From Chelonoidis abingdonii (taxonomy: Eukaryota > Chordata > Testudines > Testudinidae), in NCBI RefSeq assembly GCF_003597395.2, contig NC_133772.1, positions 144,321,999 to 144,385,998 of the forward strand: a stretch of 64,000 bases of DNA, read 5' to 3'. The notes beneath the pieces are model-generated. The model did not search any database. It saw nothing but the letters and a program-made list of their open reading frames with translations, and was not told the origin of the DNA. How positions within the stretch are numbered: the first letter of the stretch is position 1; each line of letters starts with the position of its first letter. Both the position numbers and the translations under genes were made by a program. Shown here in pieces: positions 10,497 to 22,300 of the stretch.

Positions 10497-11005
10497 ATGG
10501 TGTTAATGGGCAGGTTCATGCTGTGGAACACTGATTCTGGGCCCAGGAAACAAGCACAAACTGTTGAGATCGCATAGTGTTGGAGGTCTGGGATGATTCC
10601 CAATGGCTGCAAAACTTTCGCATGCATTAGGGCATTTTCATGGAATTTTGTGAGTTGCTTTCCCCTGCCTTGAACCACAAGAATACCAAGATGAGAGCAG
10701 TCCTCACAGTTCACAAGTGAGTGGTAATAGCCCTCTGGAAACTTGCAATGCCAGATAGCTACCGGTAAGTCGGGAATCAATTTGGAGTGGGCAAATCTAC
10801 TGTGGGGGTTGCTGTCATGCAAGTAGCCAACACAATCACTGAGCTGCTGCTATCAAAGGTAGTGACTTTGGGAAAAGTGCAGGTCATAGTAGATGGCTTT
10901 ACTGCAATGGGATTCCCTAACTGTGGTGGGGTGATAGATGGAACCCATATCCCTATCTTGGGACTGGACCACCAAGGCAGCCAGTACATAAACCGCAAGT
11001 GGTAC

Positions 11006-11818
11006 GGTAGTGGGGCAGGTGCCCCACTCCCTAAGAGTGTGGACTGCAGCAGGCCAGTGAGCCTGTGCAGATGGGCAGCCAATTAAAAAAAGGGCTTACT
11101 GGGATCTAATCAGGGCCAAGATTAGAGACAGCCAATGAGGGCTAGCCTAGGCCCTATATAAAGGCTGCCTAAGAGAGAAGGCAGGCAGTCTGTCCCAGGC
11201 CTTTGATAGGGGAAAGTCTGTCTCCAGAGCTGGGAGACTAGCACCTGGGACAGCGCAGTGCTGGGCAGGCCCAGGGGAGCAGAAGGGAACTCCATCCTGG
11301 TGGCTGCCAGGCTCCAGGCCCTGAGGGGAAGGGCCTAGCCGGTGAGAGGGGCTGAAGGGGAAGTGGCCCCAGGACATGGACAGATGGAGGGAGAGAAGGA
11401 GGGCAAGACGGCTGCCACTAGAGAGTCCCTGGGTTGGAATCCAGAGTAGTGGGTAGGCCTGGGTCCCCTACTTCCCCCTTACACCCGGCTGATGGTAGTG
11501 GCTGTCTAGGGCTCCACCAACCCCCTGCCAAGAGGGGTGTGACTTTGGGGGTGCAGTTGCCCACATTGGCTGGGGTGCAGAGAGACAGCTGATTGACACA
11601 TATCCCCCCAGAAGGGGGTGAGGATGGAGTAAGGGGCACTGCTGGAGAGCAGTGGCTCGAAGAGGACACCGCAGGTTGGAAGCAACGCAGGTCCACACGC
11701 CAACTGAGGGCTAGACGACAGATGGGACACCACTAGGAAGGGGCACTCCACTGGACTGAGCTAATTCCTGGAGTCACCAGCGGGAGGCGCTGTGGTGGTG
11801 AGTCCCAACACCGTTACA
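11006..11818 (+). mobile_element. Solo LTR (813 bp) in the Harbinger frame
   Basis: Starts GGTAGTGGGG (first base apparently mutated from TG) and ends CCGTTACA, with target duplication GGTAC (11,001-11,005) and GGTTC (11,819-11,823), one mismatch. Excision restores the transposase reading YINRK.Y-F at the junction. A TATA box, TATATAAA, lies at 11,155-11,162. The 3' end shares the GGCGC..GTGGTGAGTCC(C/A) style with the LTR at 14,686-15,386, suggesting related families. Most likely Ty3/gypsy-type by the 5-bp duplication; no internal region remains. Confidence 0.8.
11155..11162 (+). promoter_or_regulatory. TATA box of the LTR
   Basis: TATATAAA about 150 bp into the LTR, upstream of a purine-rich presumed leader. 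Relic promoter. Confidence 0.5.
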
Positions 11819-12408
11819 GGTTCTTTTCAATGGTGCTGCATGTATTGGTAAATCACAAAGGACATTTCACCAACATCAAAGTGGGATGGCCGGGAAAGGT
11901 TCATGACCTCGCATTTTCAGGAACTCTGGTCTGTTTAAATGGCTGCAGGAAGGGACTTACCTCCCAGACCAGAAAATAACTGTTGGGGATGTTGAAATGC
12001 TTATAGTTATCCTTGGGGACCCCGCATATCCTTAATGCTCTGGCTCATGAAGTCGTACACAGGCACCCTGGACAGTAGTAAGGAGCTGTTCAACTATAGG
12101 CTGAGCAAGTGCAGAATGGTGGTAGAATGTGCATTTGGACATTTGAAGGATCGCTGGCATAGTTTACTGACTCGCTCAGACCTCAGCGAAACCAATATCC
12201 CCATTGTTATTGCTGCATGCTGTGTGCTCCACAATCTCTGTGAGAGTAAGGGGGAGACATTTATGGTGGGGTGGGAGTTGAAGGCAAATCGTCTGGGCCA
12301 CTGATTACGCCACAGCCAGATACCAGGGCGATTAAAAGAAGCATATCAGGAAGCACTGCGCATCAGAGAGCTTTGAAACCAGTTTCATGACTGGCCAGGT
12401 ACGTGTGA

Positions 12409-12455
12409 TAGGTGGATAACCAACTGCAAGAGGCGCTCCAGAGCTGGAACCGAAC
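12409..12455 (+). mobile_element. Small LTR-derived fragment
   Basis: About 45 bp (core GGCGCTCCAGAGCTGGAACC) that closely matches 15,282-15,327 inside the solo LTR at 14,686-15,386. It sits exactly at the Harbinger/PLE junction. Confidence 0.6.
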
Positions 12456-13805
12456 CCACAAATGCCTTTTATTCTGGCTGACCTGGAACAATGCTTCCTT
12501 GGCTTCTCTCGCACTATGCCCTTCTCTACCTACGCTAATTGATGACATCTCATCATCTGACCCTGGGAAGGAGACTCTGGAAAAATTCCACCCATGATTT
12601 CAAAGTCACACCCCACATCACTGTCAGCCTGCGACCAATCTTACATTGGGAGGTCCACTTCTAGACCACATGTGCAATAAGTGATGATCACATTACACCA
12701 CCTATAACAAAACTACGACCGCTTGCTACCTTCATCTCCAGCTTCCATCCTGGGACATCACAAATCATGTCTACAGCCAAGCATTGAGGTACAACCGCAT
12801 CTGCTCTTACCCTCAGACAGAACCAACACCTACAAAATCCACCACGCATTCCTCAAACTAAATACCGCCGAGGAATGAATGGAAACAGTTATCACAGAAC
12901 CAGACGATGTACCCGAAGCCTCCTACTGCAAGATAAACCAGAAAGAAACCACGGACTCCACTGGCCATCACATATACCCCCGCCTACCTCCAATGCATCA
13001 TCAGGGATCTACAACCATCTTTGGACAATGATCCCATCCCTTTCACAGGTCTTTGCCGGTGGGCAGCCAATCCTTGCCCACAGAACCAAAACTGCCACTG
13101 AAACGTTATTCGACCAGCAAGCTGCAACCGCCACCATAGTAGCTCTAGCTCAGGACACAGATCCATGGCAACAAACCCAATGCCAACTTTGCTCCCACAA
13201 TTCTACGACTGGCCGACTACCATCACAGGACTGAACGCAGATCAGCCGACAGCTATACTGGTGTCATTCACCTGCACGTCCATCAATGTAATATATGCCA
13301 TCATATGCAGCAATGCCCTCTGCTATGTTACATCGCCAAACTGACAGCTCTACGGAAGAAGGATAAATGCGACACAAACATGATTTAGGATGGCAATATA
13401 CAAACCGAGGAGAGCACTTCAATCCTCCTAGCCACACTAATAGCAACCTTAAGTGGCCATCCTGCAGCAAAAAACTTTCAGACCAGATTCAAAGCAGAAA
13501 CTGACTAGCTCCAATTCATCTTGCAAATGACACCATCAACTCACGGTATTGACAAGCTTTGAATTGGCTTGCCAACTACAGAACCAGTTTCTCCTCCCTT
13601 GGTTTTCACACCTCAACTGCTAGAACAGGACCTCATCCTCCCTGATTGAACTAACCTCGTTATCTCTAGCTTGCTTGCTAACATATATGTACCTGCCCCT
13701 GGAAATTTCCACTACATTCATCTGACAAAGTGGATATTCACCCATGAAAGCTCATGATCCAAAACGTCTGTTAGTCTATAAGGTGCCACAGGATTCTCTG
13801 CTGCT
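12456..13805 (+). mobile_element. Penelope-like element (PLE) copy 1: RT and GIY-YIG remnants
   Basis: PLEs encode a reverse transcriptase joined to a GIY-YIG endonuclease. Here the RT catalytic motif (Y)IDD is readable at 12,538-12,546, followed by decayed RT thumb sequence. A Cys-rich segment (..CQLCSHNS.., around 13,180) and a corrupted GIY-YIG region (13,262-13,360) come next, then the PLE 3' tail (13,720-13,805: GAAGTG-like, ACCCATGAAAGCTCATG, GTTAGTCTATAAGGTGCCAC). Many frameshifts. The 5' end is truncated into the Harbinger relic. Confidence 0.8.
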
Positions 13806-14680
13806 TTTAAAAGATGCTGAGATTATCAAATATAGTTAAGTAAATATTCCCCGTGGTGGAGAAGGAATGTATAGATTGTATCTGGCGGAGCTAGCGATAA
13901 TTCATTAGGTTGCAATTACTAGGAATTCTAACTTGTCTGAATGTCTTTCTTCATTCATATAACATGTTTCAAGGATCAATTGTAATTCAAGAGAGGCTAT
14001 TGATCTGCTATGCAACAAATGCTTTCCCAAGAAAAAATAAAGAAAGGAATGACTGCATTATTGTTAGTTGGGCCTTTACAAATATTTCTCTTTCCCTCCC
14101 TGACTACTTATAGATTACAATATAAATACGTCTACAAACCAGCCTCTACAAGTTCCAAGCCAGATCCCCAGCTGCTATATTGGGCATAGCTCAATGAAGT
14201 GAAGCTGCATGGATTTACAACAGGTGAGGGTTGGTGGGCACTAATCATTACAACACCGCAGAATATATATATATTTTTTCCCTCTCCCACCCAGGCTACT
14301 CTAAGAAATACCACAAAATGGCCTACAAGGAAAGAAAAGCACTGAATGCTATTTCACAGCTTGCTCCGGGAGACACTTTTTTTTTTTTGCTGCCCTAGTT
14401 CTGACCTCCATGCAAAACTCCTAATGACATCAAGGAGTGCTCCATACAGGGATTCAGAGAGTGGAACAAGCATTCTAGAGACCTGGAGGCTATTTCAACT
14501 CTGCCCAGTGGCTGGAAAGCCGGTGCTCCCTGTCTCTCACACTAAAGGAAAAAGAAGCTATTTCAAAGCTCACTCCTCTTCTCTTTTGTCTTCGCAAGGT
14601 GCTGAGCCATAGTCTGCTAGAGACAATGAAAAGACTCCCACCAACTATAGAGGTCTTGTTCACGGTCCCAAGCACACTAT
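13806..14680. other. No gene or element recognised
   Basis: Unique-looking. Contains a short AT run with T-tract at 14,266-14,279 and a T10 tract near 14,379. Confidence 0.5.
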
Positions 14681-14685
14681 GGGGC

Positions 14686-15386
14686 TGTAGCAGGGTGGAC
14701 CCCTGCTCCTGCCCTGAAGGGGTTAAAAATAGCCCTGGGAAGGGGCTGTGGCTGGAGAAAGCAGCCTTTAGGCTGGGCTGATTGGGGAAATGGCTTCAGC
14801 TGGGGCCATGCCCCAAACTGAGCCACGGGTCCTCATAAGAAGGCCAGGGGAGCTAGAAGCAGTCAGTCTCTCTCTAGCTGTAGAGGGAGATGGGCCTGGC
14901 TGCCGGGAGCTAGAGACAAAGTACCTGAGTGGAGCTGGGCTGAGGACAGGCTGAGGAGAGGGGGAGCTCTAGCCTAGAAAGCCCCAGGCTGAGGCCTAGC
15001 ATTAGGCAAAAGAGTACTGGGGTTTGCAGAGGGCAGCCCAGGGGTAGGTTGGGGCAGCAGGTCCAAACCCCATTGCCTATGATGAGTGGCTGATACTGCA
15101 GTTTGCCCCAGTGAGCGAGGGCGAGAGGGAGACTGGGCAGTAGCCATATACTGAGGCAAAGTGGGGACAGAGGGTGGGGGTCCCCCGGGAAGGGGAAACC
15201 CTCAGAGAAAGGGGTGACTGCTTGGGGGCAGCACTCCACATAAAAGGGCACTGGGTCCAGGGAGGGACATGGGGCCAGAGGACAGGTGGATCACCAGCTT
15301 GCAGAGGGCGCTCCAGAGCTGGAACCTAGCTAATTCCCAGAAGTAACCAGCAGGAGGCGCCACGGGGTAAGTCCAGTCCGTCTACA
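14686..15386 (+). mobile_element. Solo LTR (701 bp), exact 5-bp TSD
   Basis: Starts TGTAGCAGGGTGG and ends GTCCGTCTACA; GGGGC is duplicated exactly at 14,681-14,685 and 15,387-15,391. TG..CA ends plus a 5-bp duplication indicate an LTR retrotransposon (gypsy-type or ERV) reduced to one LTR. Purine-rich and non-coding. A 45-bp piece of the same LTR lies at 12,409-12,455. Confidence 0.85.
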
Positions 15387-15689
15387 GGGGCTCAGCCCAT
15401 AATGCCCCATTCCACTCCTTCCATTTCTTGGACATTGAAGGAAAAAGTAGCCTGTGAAATTGCCCCATTGGATTCCAGGCATGCTCCCTCCCATCTCCCT
15501 TCCATCTTTTGTAGTCTTATTTACACACAGAATCAAGCCTGATCTTCTCATCTAACTCCTATCCAAATCATTTCAAAATGAGCTTGGGAAACATCTGTCT
15601 CCTTCTGGAGTCTCCATTCAGAAGCACCAATAGATGAACTTTGGTGGCACTTATGTTCATATTTTAAGAGATCCCAGTTTATTTTCAAG

Positions 15690-17310
15690 TAGCTGTTGGA
15701 GGGCTTATTCCTTTACCCTCTCATTTCTCTGGTCCTTCACGCGTGAACAGAGAGTAACAATACCCAATGTCCAAAGGTGCAAACAATTCAATGTTTATTG
15801 GCGTGAACTTTTAGCAAGCTTAAATCCAAGTTCCTTTTTCCTTATTTTTGAATCCAAATTTACTTCCTCGCCCAGAGACAACCCACCAGCCTGAAGCATA
15901 TTCTCACCAGTACTACATACTGCACCATAGTAACTCTAACTCAGGAACCAATCCATGCAACAAACCTCGATGCCAACTCTGCCCACATACCTACGCCAGT
16001 GACATCACAGGACCTAACCAGATCAGCCACACCATCACTGGTTCATTCACCTGCACATCCATCAATGTAATATATGCCACCATATGCCAGCAATGCCCCT
16101 CTGCTATGTACATCGGCCAAACTGGACAGTCTCTGCGGAAAAGGATAAATGGACACAAATCAGATACTAGGAAAGGCATTATACAAAAACCTGTAGGAGA
16201 ACACTTCAACCTCCCTGGCCACACAATAGCAGATCTTAAGGTAGCCATTCTGCAGCAAAAAAACTTCAGGACCAGACTCCACAGAGAAACTGCTAAACTT
16301 CAGTTCATTTGCAAATTTGACATCATCAGCTCAGGATTAAACAAAGACTGTGAATGGCTAGCCAGCTACAAAAGGAGTTTCTCCTTCCTTGGTGTTCACA
16401 CCTCAGCTGCTAGACGAGGGCCTCATCCTCTCTGATTGAACTAACCTCGTTATCTCTAGACTGATTCTTGCCTCCATATTTATACGTGCTTCTGGAAATT
16501 TCCACCACGTGTGTCTGATGAAGTGGGTATTCACCCATGAAAGCTCATGCTCCATTATTCTGTTAGTCTATAAGGTGCCACAGGACTCTTTTGTCACTTT
16601 TTACAGATCCAGACTAACACGGCTACCCCTCTGATAATTTATTTATATAGTAATATTTTCAGCTATACCTTAACCAATCATTTTACTGAAATTTACCTAA
16701 CCAATCGTAACATGATTAGCTAACCAATTATATCCCAGCACCTTAATTAGTTTACACCCAGCAAAATTAATTATACAGCAGACAGGAACAATCATAGCAC
16801 CAGACAGAGACCCTGCAAATAAACAATAGCAAAATGGGAACTATAATGACAAAACAACACAGAAGTGAGGATTTCACAACTACATCTATAAAGGCATAAG
16901 GGCTTCCCAACTATCTCTATTGATAAGTGAGTTCTTACCAAACAGAAAAGAGTTAAACTAAATTTCTTTTTATATCTTCTAGGCTCTTCCCTTTCTCTGG
17001 AGGTGATAAATCAGATCCCCTGTCTAACAGCCCCAGATTGCCTTATTTCCATGTGACTGGTTTGAAATGTGCGAGGACATGACCATATGCTTTCCAGCTG
17101 ATGGCTGCTACCACTGCTTAGCCAAAGGCCTTAGTTTAAGAATAGGGCCTCGGACTGTCACAGTGAGAAAAGGCCCTTACGCAAGCAGACAGTAATTTTT
17201 ATGTTTTATTTTATACTGCTATGCTATAACTAGCTAAATGATAAACCTATACCTAAATTCTTAAAGTACAGGCCTTTATAGAAAGGCCTGAATATCTGTA
17301 TCCTAACACT
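15690..17310 (-). mobile_element. Possible LTR/ERV fragment, antisense, hosting PLE copy 2
   Basis: The sequence around the PLE (15,690-15,868 and 16,637-17,310) resembles an antisense LTR. On the minus strand an AATAAA signal lies at 15,799-15,794 just before a typical LTR R/U5-like stretch. I could not find its ends or a target duplication, so the extent is a guess. Confidence 0.35.
15870..16637 (+). mobile_element. PLE copy 2: intact GIY-YIG domain and 3' tail
   Basis: A 5'-truncated PLE. The open frame runs uninterrupted from the truncation point to the stop at 16,433-16,435. Counting from an ATG in flanking DNA at 15,848 (not the true start), the features are: a Cys/His cluster C37-C42-C45-H47; GIY-YIG core VIY at residues 74-76 and YIG at 88-90; basic helix LRKRINGHK (96-104); and the GIY-YIG glutamate in VGEHF (E118). 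All expected catalytic positions are present. The reverse transcriptase part is absent. The 3' UTR ends in GGCTACCCCTCTGATA. A possible short duplication, ATTTACTT/ATTTATTT, flanks it. Confidence 0.85.
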
Positions 17311-18555
17311 AACCAAGTTAATTCTGGCTCTTGTTCTGGTGAAGAAAATTTCTAATAGCTAGCCAGACTTGGTCTGTCTTCCTGTTCACAAGAGCTTAAG
17401 GACCTGATTTAAAAAAAAAAGCCCTGAAGGCCATATGAACTTTTGCTTCTGCATTTGAACACCTAAAATTATGTCTACATTTACTACAGATGCAAACAAG
17501 GTTATTTGTGCATGCAGATGGTGTATTAGGTGCCCAATTAGCAATTTGTATGAGCAAATACCTGATCTGTGTGTACAAATGTACCTGGGCAAAGGCACCC
17601 ATTCTCTAATTATAAAAATTTGCCCCTAAAACCTGTTTTTTGGGTTTTTTTTTTAAGGTTAAAAAAAATTGAAACAAACCAATCCCTGAAAGACCGTATT
17701 CCTGCATAGGGATAGCTCAGGTTTGTTCATTTGTCTCTCTCGCTCTGAGATGACAGTGAGATGACTTGCATTTTCTTGTAGGTACCAGAAATGCCCAGGA
17801 TTTCACCTGCCTTGGCTTTCTTGTGGCTATGCCTCAGCTGCAGTTCAGATTCAGGGATGAAAATATCCCTTCCGCAACTTACAATTCTTTTAGCAATTTC
17901 ATTCTTTTCTAGGACCCCAAGGAAAGGGCACTGATTTTGAAGAGTCCCATTAATTTTGCCATGGTTTCGGTCAGCATACCCAAGCATTCATATGTAACAC
18001 TTAACTCCAAGTCAACTGTAGGACACCTTGGCCAGTTCTCAGGACCTTGAGACAAAAAGGAAAGTCTGATTAATGTTTCTCTTTAATACAGATTTATAAA
18101 TCTCCTGTCGCTTGGCGTGGCGTGGGACTGGCTGGCCTGGGCAAGAGCCTGGGCCAAAGATTGTTATCAGTCGAAAATATAAAGCAAGTGGGGAAGAACA
18201 AAGGGAAAACACAGCGGAGCCAACTGGACTTGAAATAGGGGAAAGTGGAGATAAAGGAGGAAAGAAGCTCTAACTGTGGGACAGAAACTTTCTTTTAGGC
18301 TCTGATCTATGCGGTAATTTTCCCTGTCACAGATTTATATTGGGTTCCTTGCCTGCTGTAAAAAGAACCTTCCCATAGTAAGATATGGTGTGAAAGCAAG
18401 CAGCTCTGGAGAGAACAAGGAATTAATGCAGGGCCGGGTACTGCTCTCTTTACTGACAGCACCTCACTGTGGAACTGTTCAGGAAACCAGCATGAGTAAG
18501 GAGACCAGAGTCTGGCCCTTAAGGCTTTGGAGACATCAAGTTGTATTGGGCAGAT
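17311..18555. other. No gene or element recognised
   Basis: Unique-looking, with A- and T-runs at 17,410 and 17,637-17,670. No splice-flanked open frame stands out. Confidence 0.5.
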
Positions 18556-18918
18556 TGTCACAGCCCTCACTCAGCTGGGCGGAGGAGTAAGGGTCTTTCC
18601 TTAGTCCTTCTGCTCTGCTCAAACTGGGACTCCTGCCCCAGAGGGAAGCGCAAGTCCCTCTTACCCAACTCCTGCAAACAGATGGGGACGGATGGGACAG
18701 AGAAAGCCATGGAGTGGGAGAGCCCAGACTCCGCCCCTCCTGCTACTCACCAATCAGGGTGCAAGCTGCCCCATGGAAAGGAATGAAATACTTACTCTGG
18801 CCCAAGAGCAAGCAGGGCAGGAATTGTGATTGTCACAGTATGTTCGCCAGTCAGCTTCTGCTTCAGCTTCCGGGGCAGTGCAGCTACAACCATCCTGGGC
18901 TCAGGGCAGGCTGTGACA
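18556..18918. mobile_element. LTR-like element with 10-bp perfect inverted ends
   Basis: The segment starts TGTCACAGCC and ends GGCTGTGACA, a perfect 10-bp inversion with TG..CA termini, 363 bp apart. Flanking pentamers (CAGAT / CTACA) do not match, so insertion boundaries are unproven. Confidence 0.4.
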
Positions 18919-19089
18919 CTACACTCTCTCTCTGTACAAATCCTACATTTTATTAGTATTGGTTATCTTCTTAAAGCCAGAAGATTATTTCTCCTTAGTG
19001 CCTTGTGTGTAGAAATGTCTCATCAGGCTGTCTCTTAAACCCAAGAAATCTGGGGAATCCAGCTTTAAAATGTTCCCTTACCATTAATA

Positions 19090-19312
19090 ACACCTAACTC
19101 TCATTCAGCATTTTTCACGAGGAGATCTCCAAGCACTTTGCAAAGGAGATCAGTATCATTCGCTCCACATTACAGATGGAGAAACTGAGGCACAGAGGGG
19201 AGGTGACTTGCCCAACATCATCCAGCAGGCCAGTGGAAGAGTCAGACAAAGAGCCCACCTTTCCTGAGCCCCAGTCCAGTGTTTGATCCTCTAGGCAACA
19301 CTGCCTCCTTAT
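19090..19312 (-). repeat. MIR-like SINE, nearly full length, antisense
   Basis: On the minus strand: tRNA-derived head at the right (B-box region near 19,260), core GACTTGCCC.. and GGCACAGAGG read backwards around 19,190-19,215, and the AGTATCATT/GCAAAGG 3' part at the left. Best-preserved MIR-type copy in the window. Confidence 0.75.
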
Positions 19313-22300
19313 TCAAAAGTGATGGATCAGTGCCTGATATCGTCACCCTCAACCTTTGGTGTGTTCAAAATCTGGATCCCAGTTTTCTGCCCCTGAAATC
19401 ATCTCTAAGGCCTGGTCCACACTAGGAAATGTCTCACCATATTTTTCTGCCAAAGGTGCAGTGGCAGCAGTTCTACTAACAGTTCAAAACTAATTGCCAA
19501 ATAATTCCTGTGACACGTTCTTGATCTTTAGCTACTCTGTGAGCTATCCAGTTTGAGCATCTCATCTTCAACATGTCAAAGTGGGCTCATTTTGATTGGA
19601 CACCTCTGTCACCTGACCTGGTTGGATAAGTAAATCTTGGCCTCTGGTTCTGGATAGGAAGACTTGCATTTGCCAGTTCAAAATGTGCTTTCTGTGAATA
19701 GGCCTTAGTCGTCCAAGGTGCTGAGTGACTTCTGGAGCTACTGAGTGCTCACAAATCCCACTGGACATCTTGCTAGGTGTGCCCCATATTGAAACCAGCT
19801 TGCTAGGTTGACTGGGAAGGGTGGTACAAACACAGCTGAAGCAAAGTTACGTATAATATTCATTTAGCTGAATATGTGGAAATATTTTCATAGTACTTTC
19901 TCTGCCCCACTAGTAATGCTGTAAAGGTGGAACTCCATCTCACGCATGGAATGTTTTATATGTAGTGGGGGAGCCAACATCCCACTGAGTCAAGTATTCC
20001 CAATACAGTATCACTGTGTTATAGCTACTTGACCAGAGGGTTGATGCAAGTAAGCGCTTTTCAACAATGCGATCAGCACAATGAATGGAGGATTTAGTGC
20101 ATACAATTTAGAATTTATATGCTTTTATGGTTTGGTCTGCATTTTATGGGAAAGGACCATGGAATTTGAAGCTAAGTGGTGTAGAACTGATTTATGAAAC
20201 AGACCAGGCTCCTGTACTCAATTTGGACTTCTTTCAAATAGCAATGCAATTACAGAGCAACAAAAGCCCATGCATATGATTCCAATACTGGCCAAATTGC
20301 TTCTTTGAGATGAAATTGCCTCATGTTTGGTTGCGTACAGCAAGGAGAGAAAGTGAGAAGTTGGGGAGTGGAGTTTTTTCAAGGCTTGTACAAAGAGAGC
20401 GGTTCATCCAGTTCAGGCACTAAGCCACTGAAGACCCAGATTCAATCCTCAACTATGTCACAAACTCCAATTACTTTGGAGCTGCCAATTGACTTGTTTT
20501 ATGGATACTTGTCCATATCCCAGAACCAGGAATCTTGGGCATTCTTTGCTTAGCAAAGTCTCTGGATTGTTACAGAAGTAGTGAGGCTAATTAGGATTGA
20601 GTTGTGAGTCACTCTGTTGATCTTGAAGTCTCTTCAAGTAGATGGTCAAAGAGAAGAGATTCTGAAGAGGAACAGAATCCACTAGTCCAGTTGCAAGCAC
20701 AAGCCCTCTCTAATTTAACACTCTACCCTGTATCAGTCATGGAGCCAGCCTGCTATGAACATAGTCAAGGGCTATTGGTTACATTTATCTTTTGAGGTTG
20801 GTTGTGTAATATTTGCTTGTAGAAATCAAAGGATTTGTTGGAGCTTTGCAAGTAACAACTCTAGCATGCACACCCAGGGCTTAACTTCCTACTACCTCCA
20901 CCGAACCAAGAAAACATAAAATCAAAACAAAACAAAAACTCAACACTGACAAAGATACAGAACCTCTGAGCGGTGGTTCTGGTTGCACTGAACATTATAG
21001 TGTTGTTCCTCAGCTGATTATGTGTCTATTATTATCTTTGATTACTGCAGAGAATGCTGGTGCATGTGTCTAATACCAGGTGCCTACCAAGGAGTTGTAT
21101 GTCAAATGGGCCTAATTCTGATTCAAGAGAAGGTACAGCTCAGAACCTTTGTGCATCCTGTTATTTGGGCTGCTCTGGCCTGGCCCCAGTGGTAAGATAG
21201 GGCAGCCTTGGGGGCTGCATTGGTTTACTGCAGCTTTCCCTGGGCTGCCTATCGGCTACTGTAATTAGATGATTGGCTTTGTCCCTGCTCAGTCCCTGGC
21301 AAACCAATATGCTTGGGGCTGTGAGTGATTCTGTGGAGGGCTGCATACATCAGCTCTTCACTGGGATTATTACTTCAGGGGCAGTTGCAGTTCCTTGTTG
21401 GCAGCTCAGGGTAAAAGGGGCTGCAATTGGACACCGAGGCAAGCCCAGCCTTGGATCTAGCCCACGCTGTCTTTCCTCTTTCTGAGGAATACAGAACATG
21501 CAGATTTGGCTGGCTCTGGGGATTAATAATGCGAGATGGAGGCTTCCATTTCTCAGGCCCCAATTCACACCAACCCGCCGTGGATTGGCATTGGTTGAAG
21601 GCTGGATTTTACTGAGCTGGGAAGATGTACCCTTCCAATGGGCAGATGTTTTGGTTTCATTAGCACAGTCGCAGCTGTCTCCCTTGTTGCCAGTCTTAGC
21701 AGAGAGACCAAGGAATACATGGGCATGGAGATGTTTAACTGCCCTCCTAGGGGCTCAGTTGTAGCTCTGGGTCAGTATTGGGGCCCAGGAACAGCTGATC
21801 TGTTCCCAGCTCAGATGGGGAAGCTGGGAATGGGAAGGAGGAGTTGCTGGACGACTGGAGGAGGGAATGGAAGGCATTGGGCTGCCAGGAAGCCCAGCAG
21901 TGCTGTAATGATTAGCACCTTCCAGCCCTCCTAGCAGAGAGGTGGTGAGGAATGCAGTGGTATTGTCTCCGGCCTAGCAGGGTTTATATGAATTTGGTAT
22001 GACGTGTGCTAGGAACCCTTATGCCAGAAGAAGTCCTTTTTAGAAGCCCTTTGATCTCTCACAGCCAGAATATCTGACCTGCTGTTCTCATTTGCTGGTT
22101 ACATTTTGGGGAATGCATGGACTGCCAATGATGTATTAGACAAGTCCTTCTTGCTTCGGCTGGTGGTTTTTCTGCTAAGAAGAGAAACATGCCACAAGGT
22201 ACCTGTAACAGGTGATTCTCTCCCCTCCATGGTAGTAAGGACTAGTGGTCAGTCAACACCTGTCTTGTTTTGGGTCCATTTAAGTCCTTGGACTTCTTAG

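Larger units (their letters stand above)
9102..12400 (+). pseudogene. HARBI1-like Harbinger nuclease pseudogene (transposon-borne)
   Basis: This frame encoded the DDE nuclease that cuts and pastes a Harbinger element. I take the start as ATG at 9,102, because the following residues MASMEPVQLT.. lead into a basic segment and then ..GNVDIM just before the first insertion. The frame resumes at 10,502 after it. The catalytic residues are all still there: Asp in IDGTHIPI (codon 10,937-10,939), Asp in ILGDPAYP (12,018-12,020) and Glu in VVECAFGHLK (12,125-12,127). It is dead: in-frame stops at 9,183 and 9,189, several more between 10,520 and 10,790, a 1-base deletion between 12,020 and 12,035, and two large insertions. 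Many stops look like CGA to TGA changes, as expected from methylated-CpG decay. Host HARBI1 is a related domesticated gene, but the transposon context excludes it here. Confidence 0.85.
8750..12412 (+). mobile_element. PIF/Harbinger autonomous transposon relic
   Basis: The 5' end (AGTGTGTCTACATTATGAAA at about 8,752) is followed by a 5' region and a broken transposase reading frame (9,102-12,400). Two LTR-type insertions (9,302-10,496 and 11,006-11,818) lie inside it. The 3' end is lost: at about 12,412 the sequence passes into an LTR fragment and then a PLE. The non-autonomous Harbinger MITEs elsewhere in the window share the GTCTAC-type terminus. Confidence 0.8.

Noticed and set aside
9102..12400. 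Domesticated host HARBI1 gene
   Set aside because: Transposon context, stops, a frameshift and two insertions show a dead mobile element.
19407..19425. Harbinger-like left end TAA + GGCCTGGTCCACACTA
   Set aside because: No matching right end or target duplication within several hundred bases; kept only as a note.
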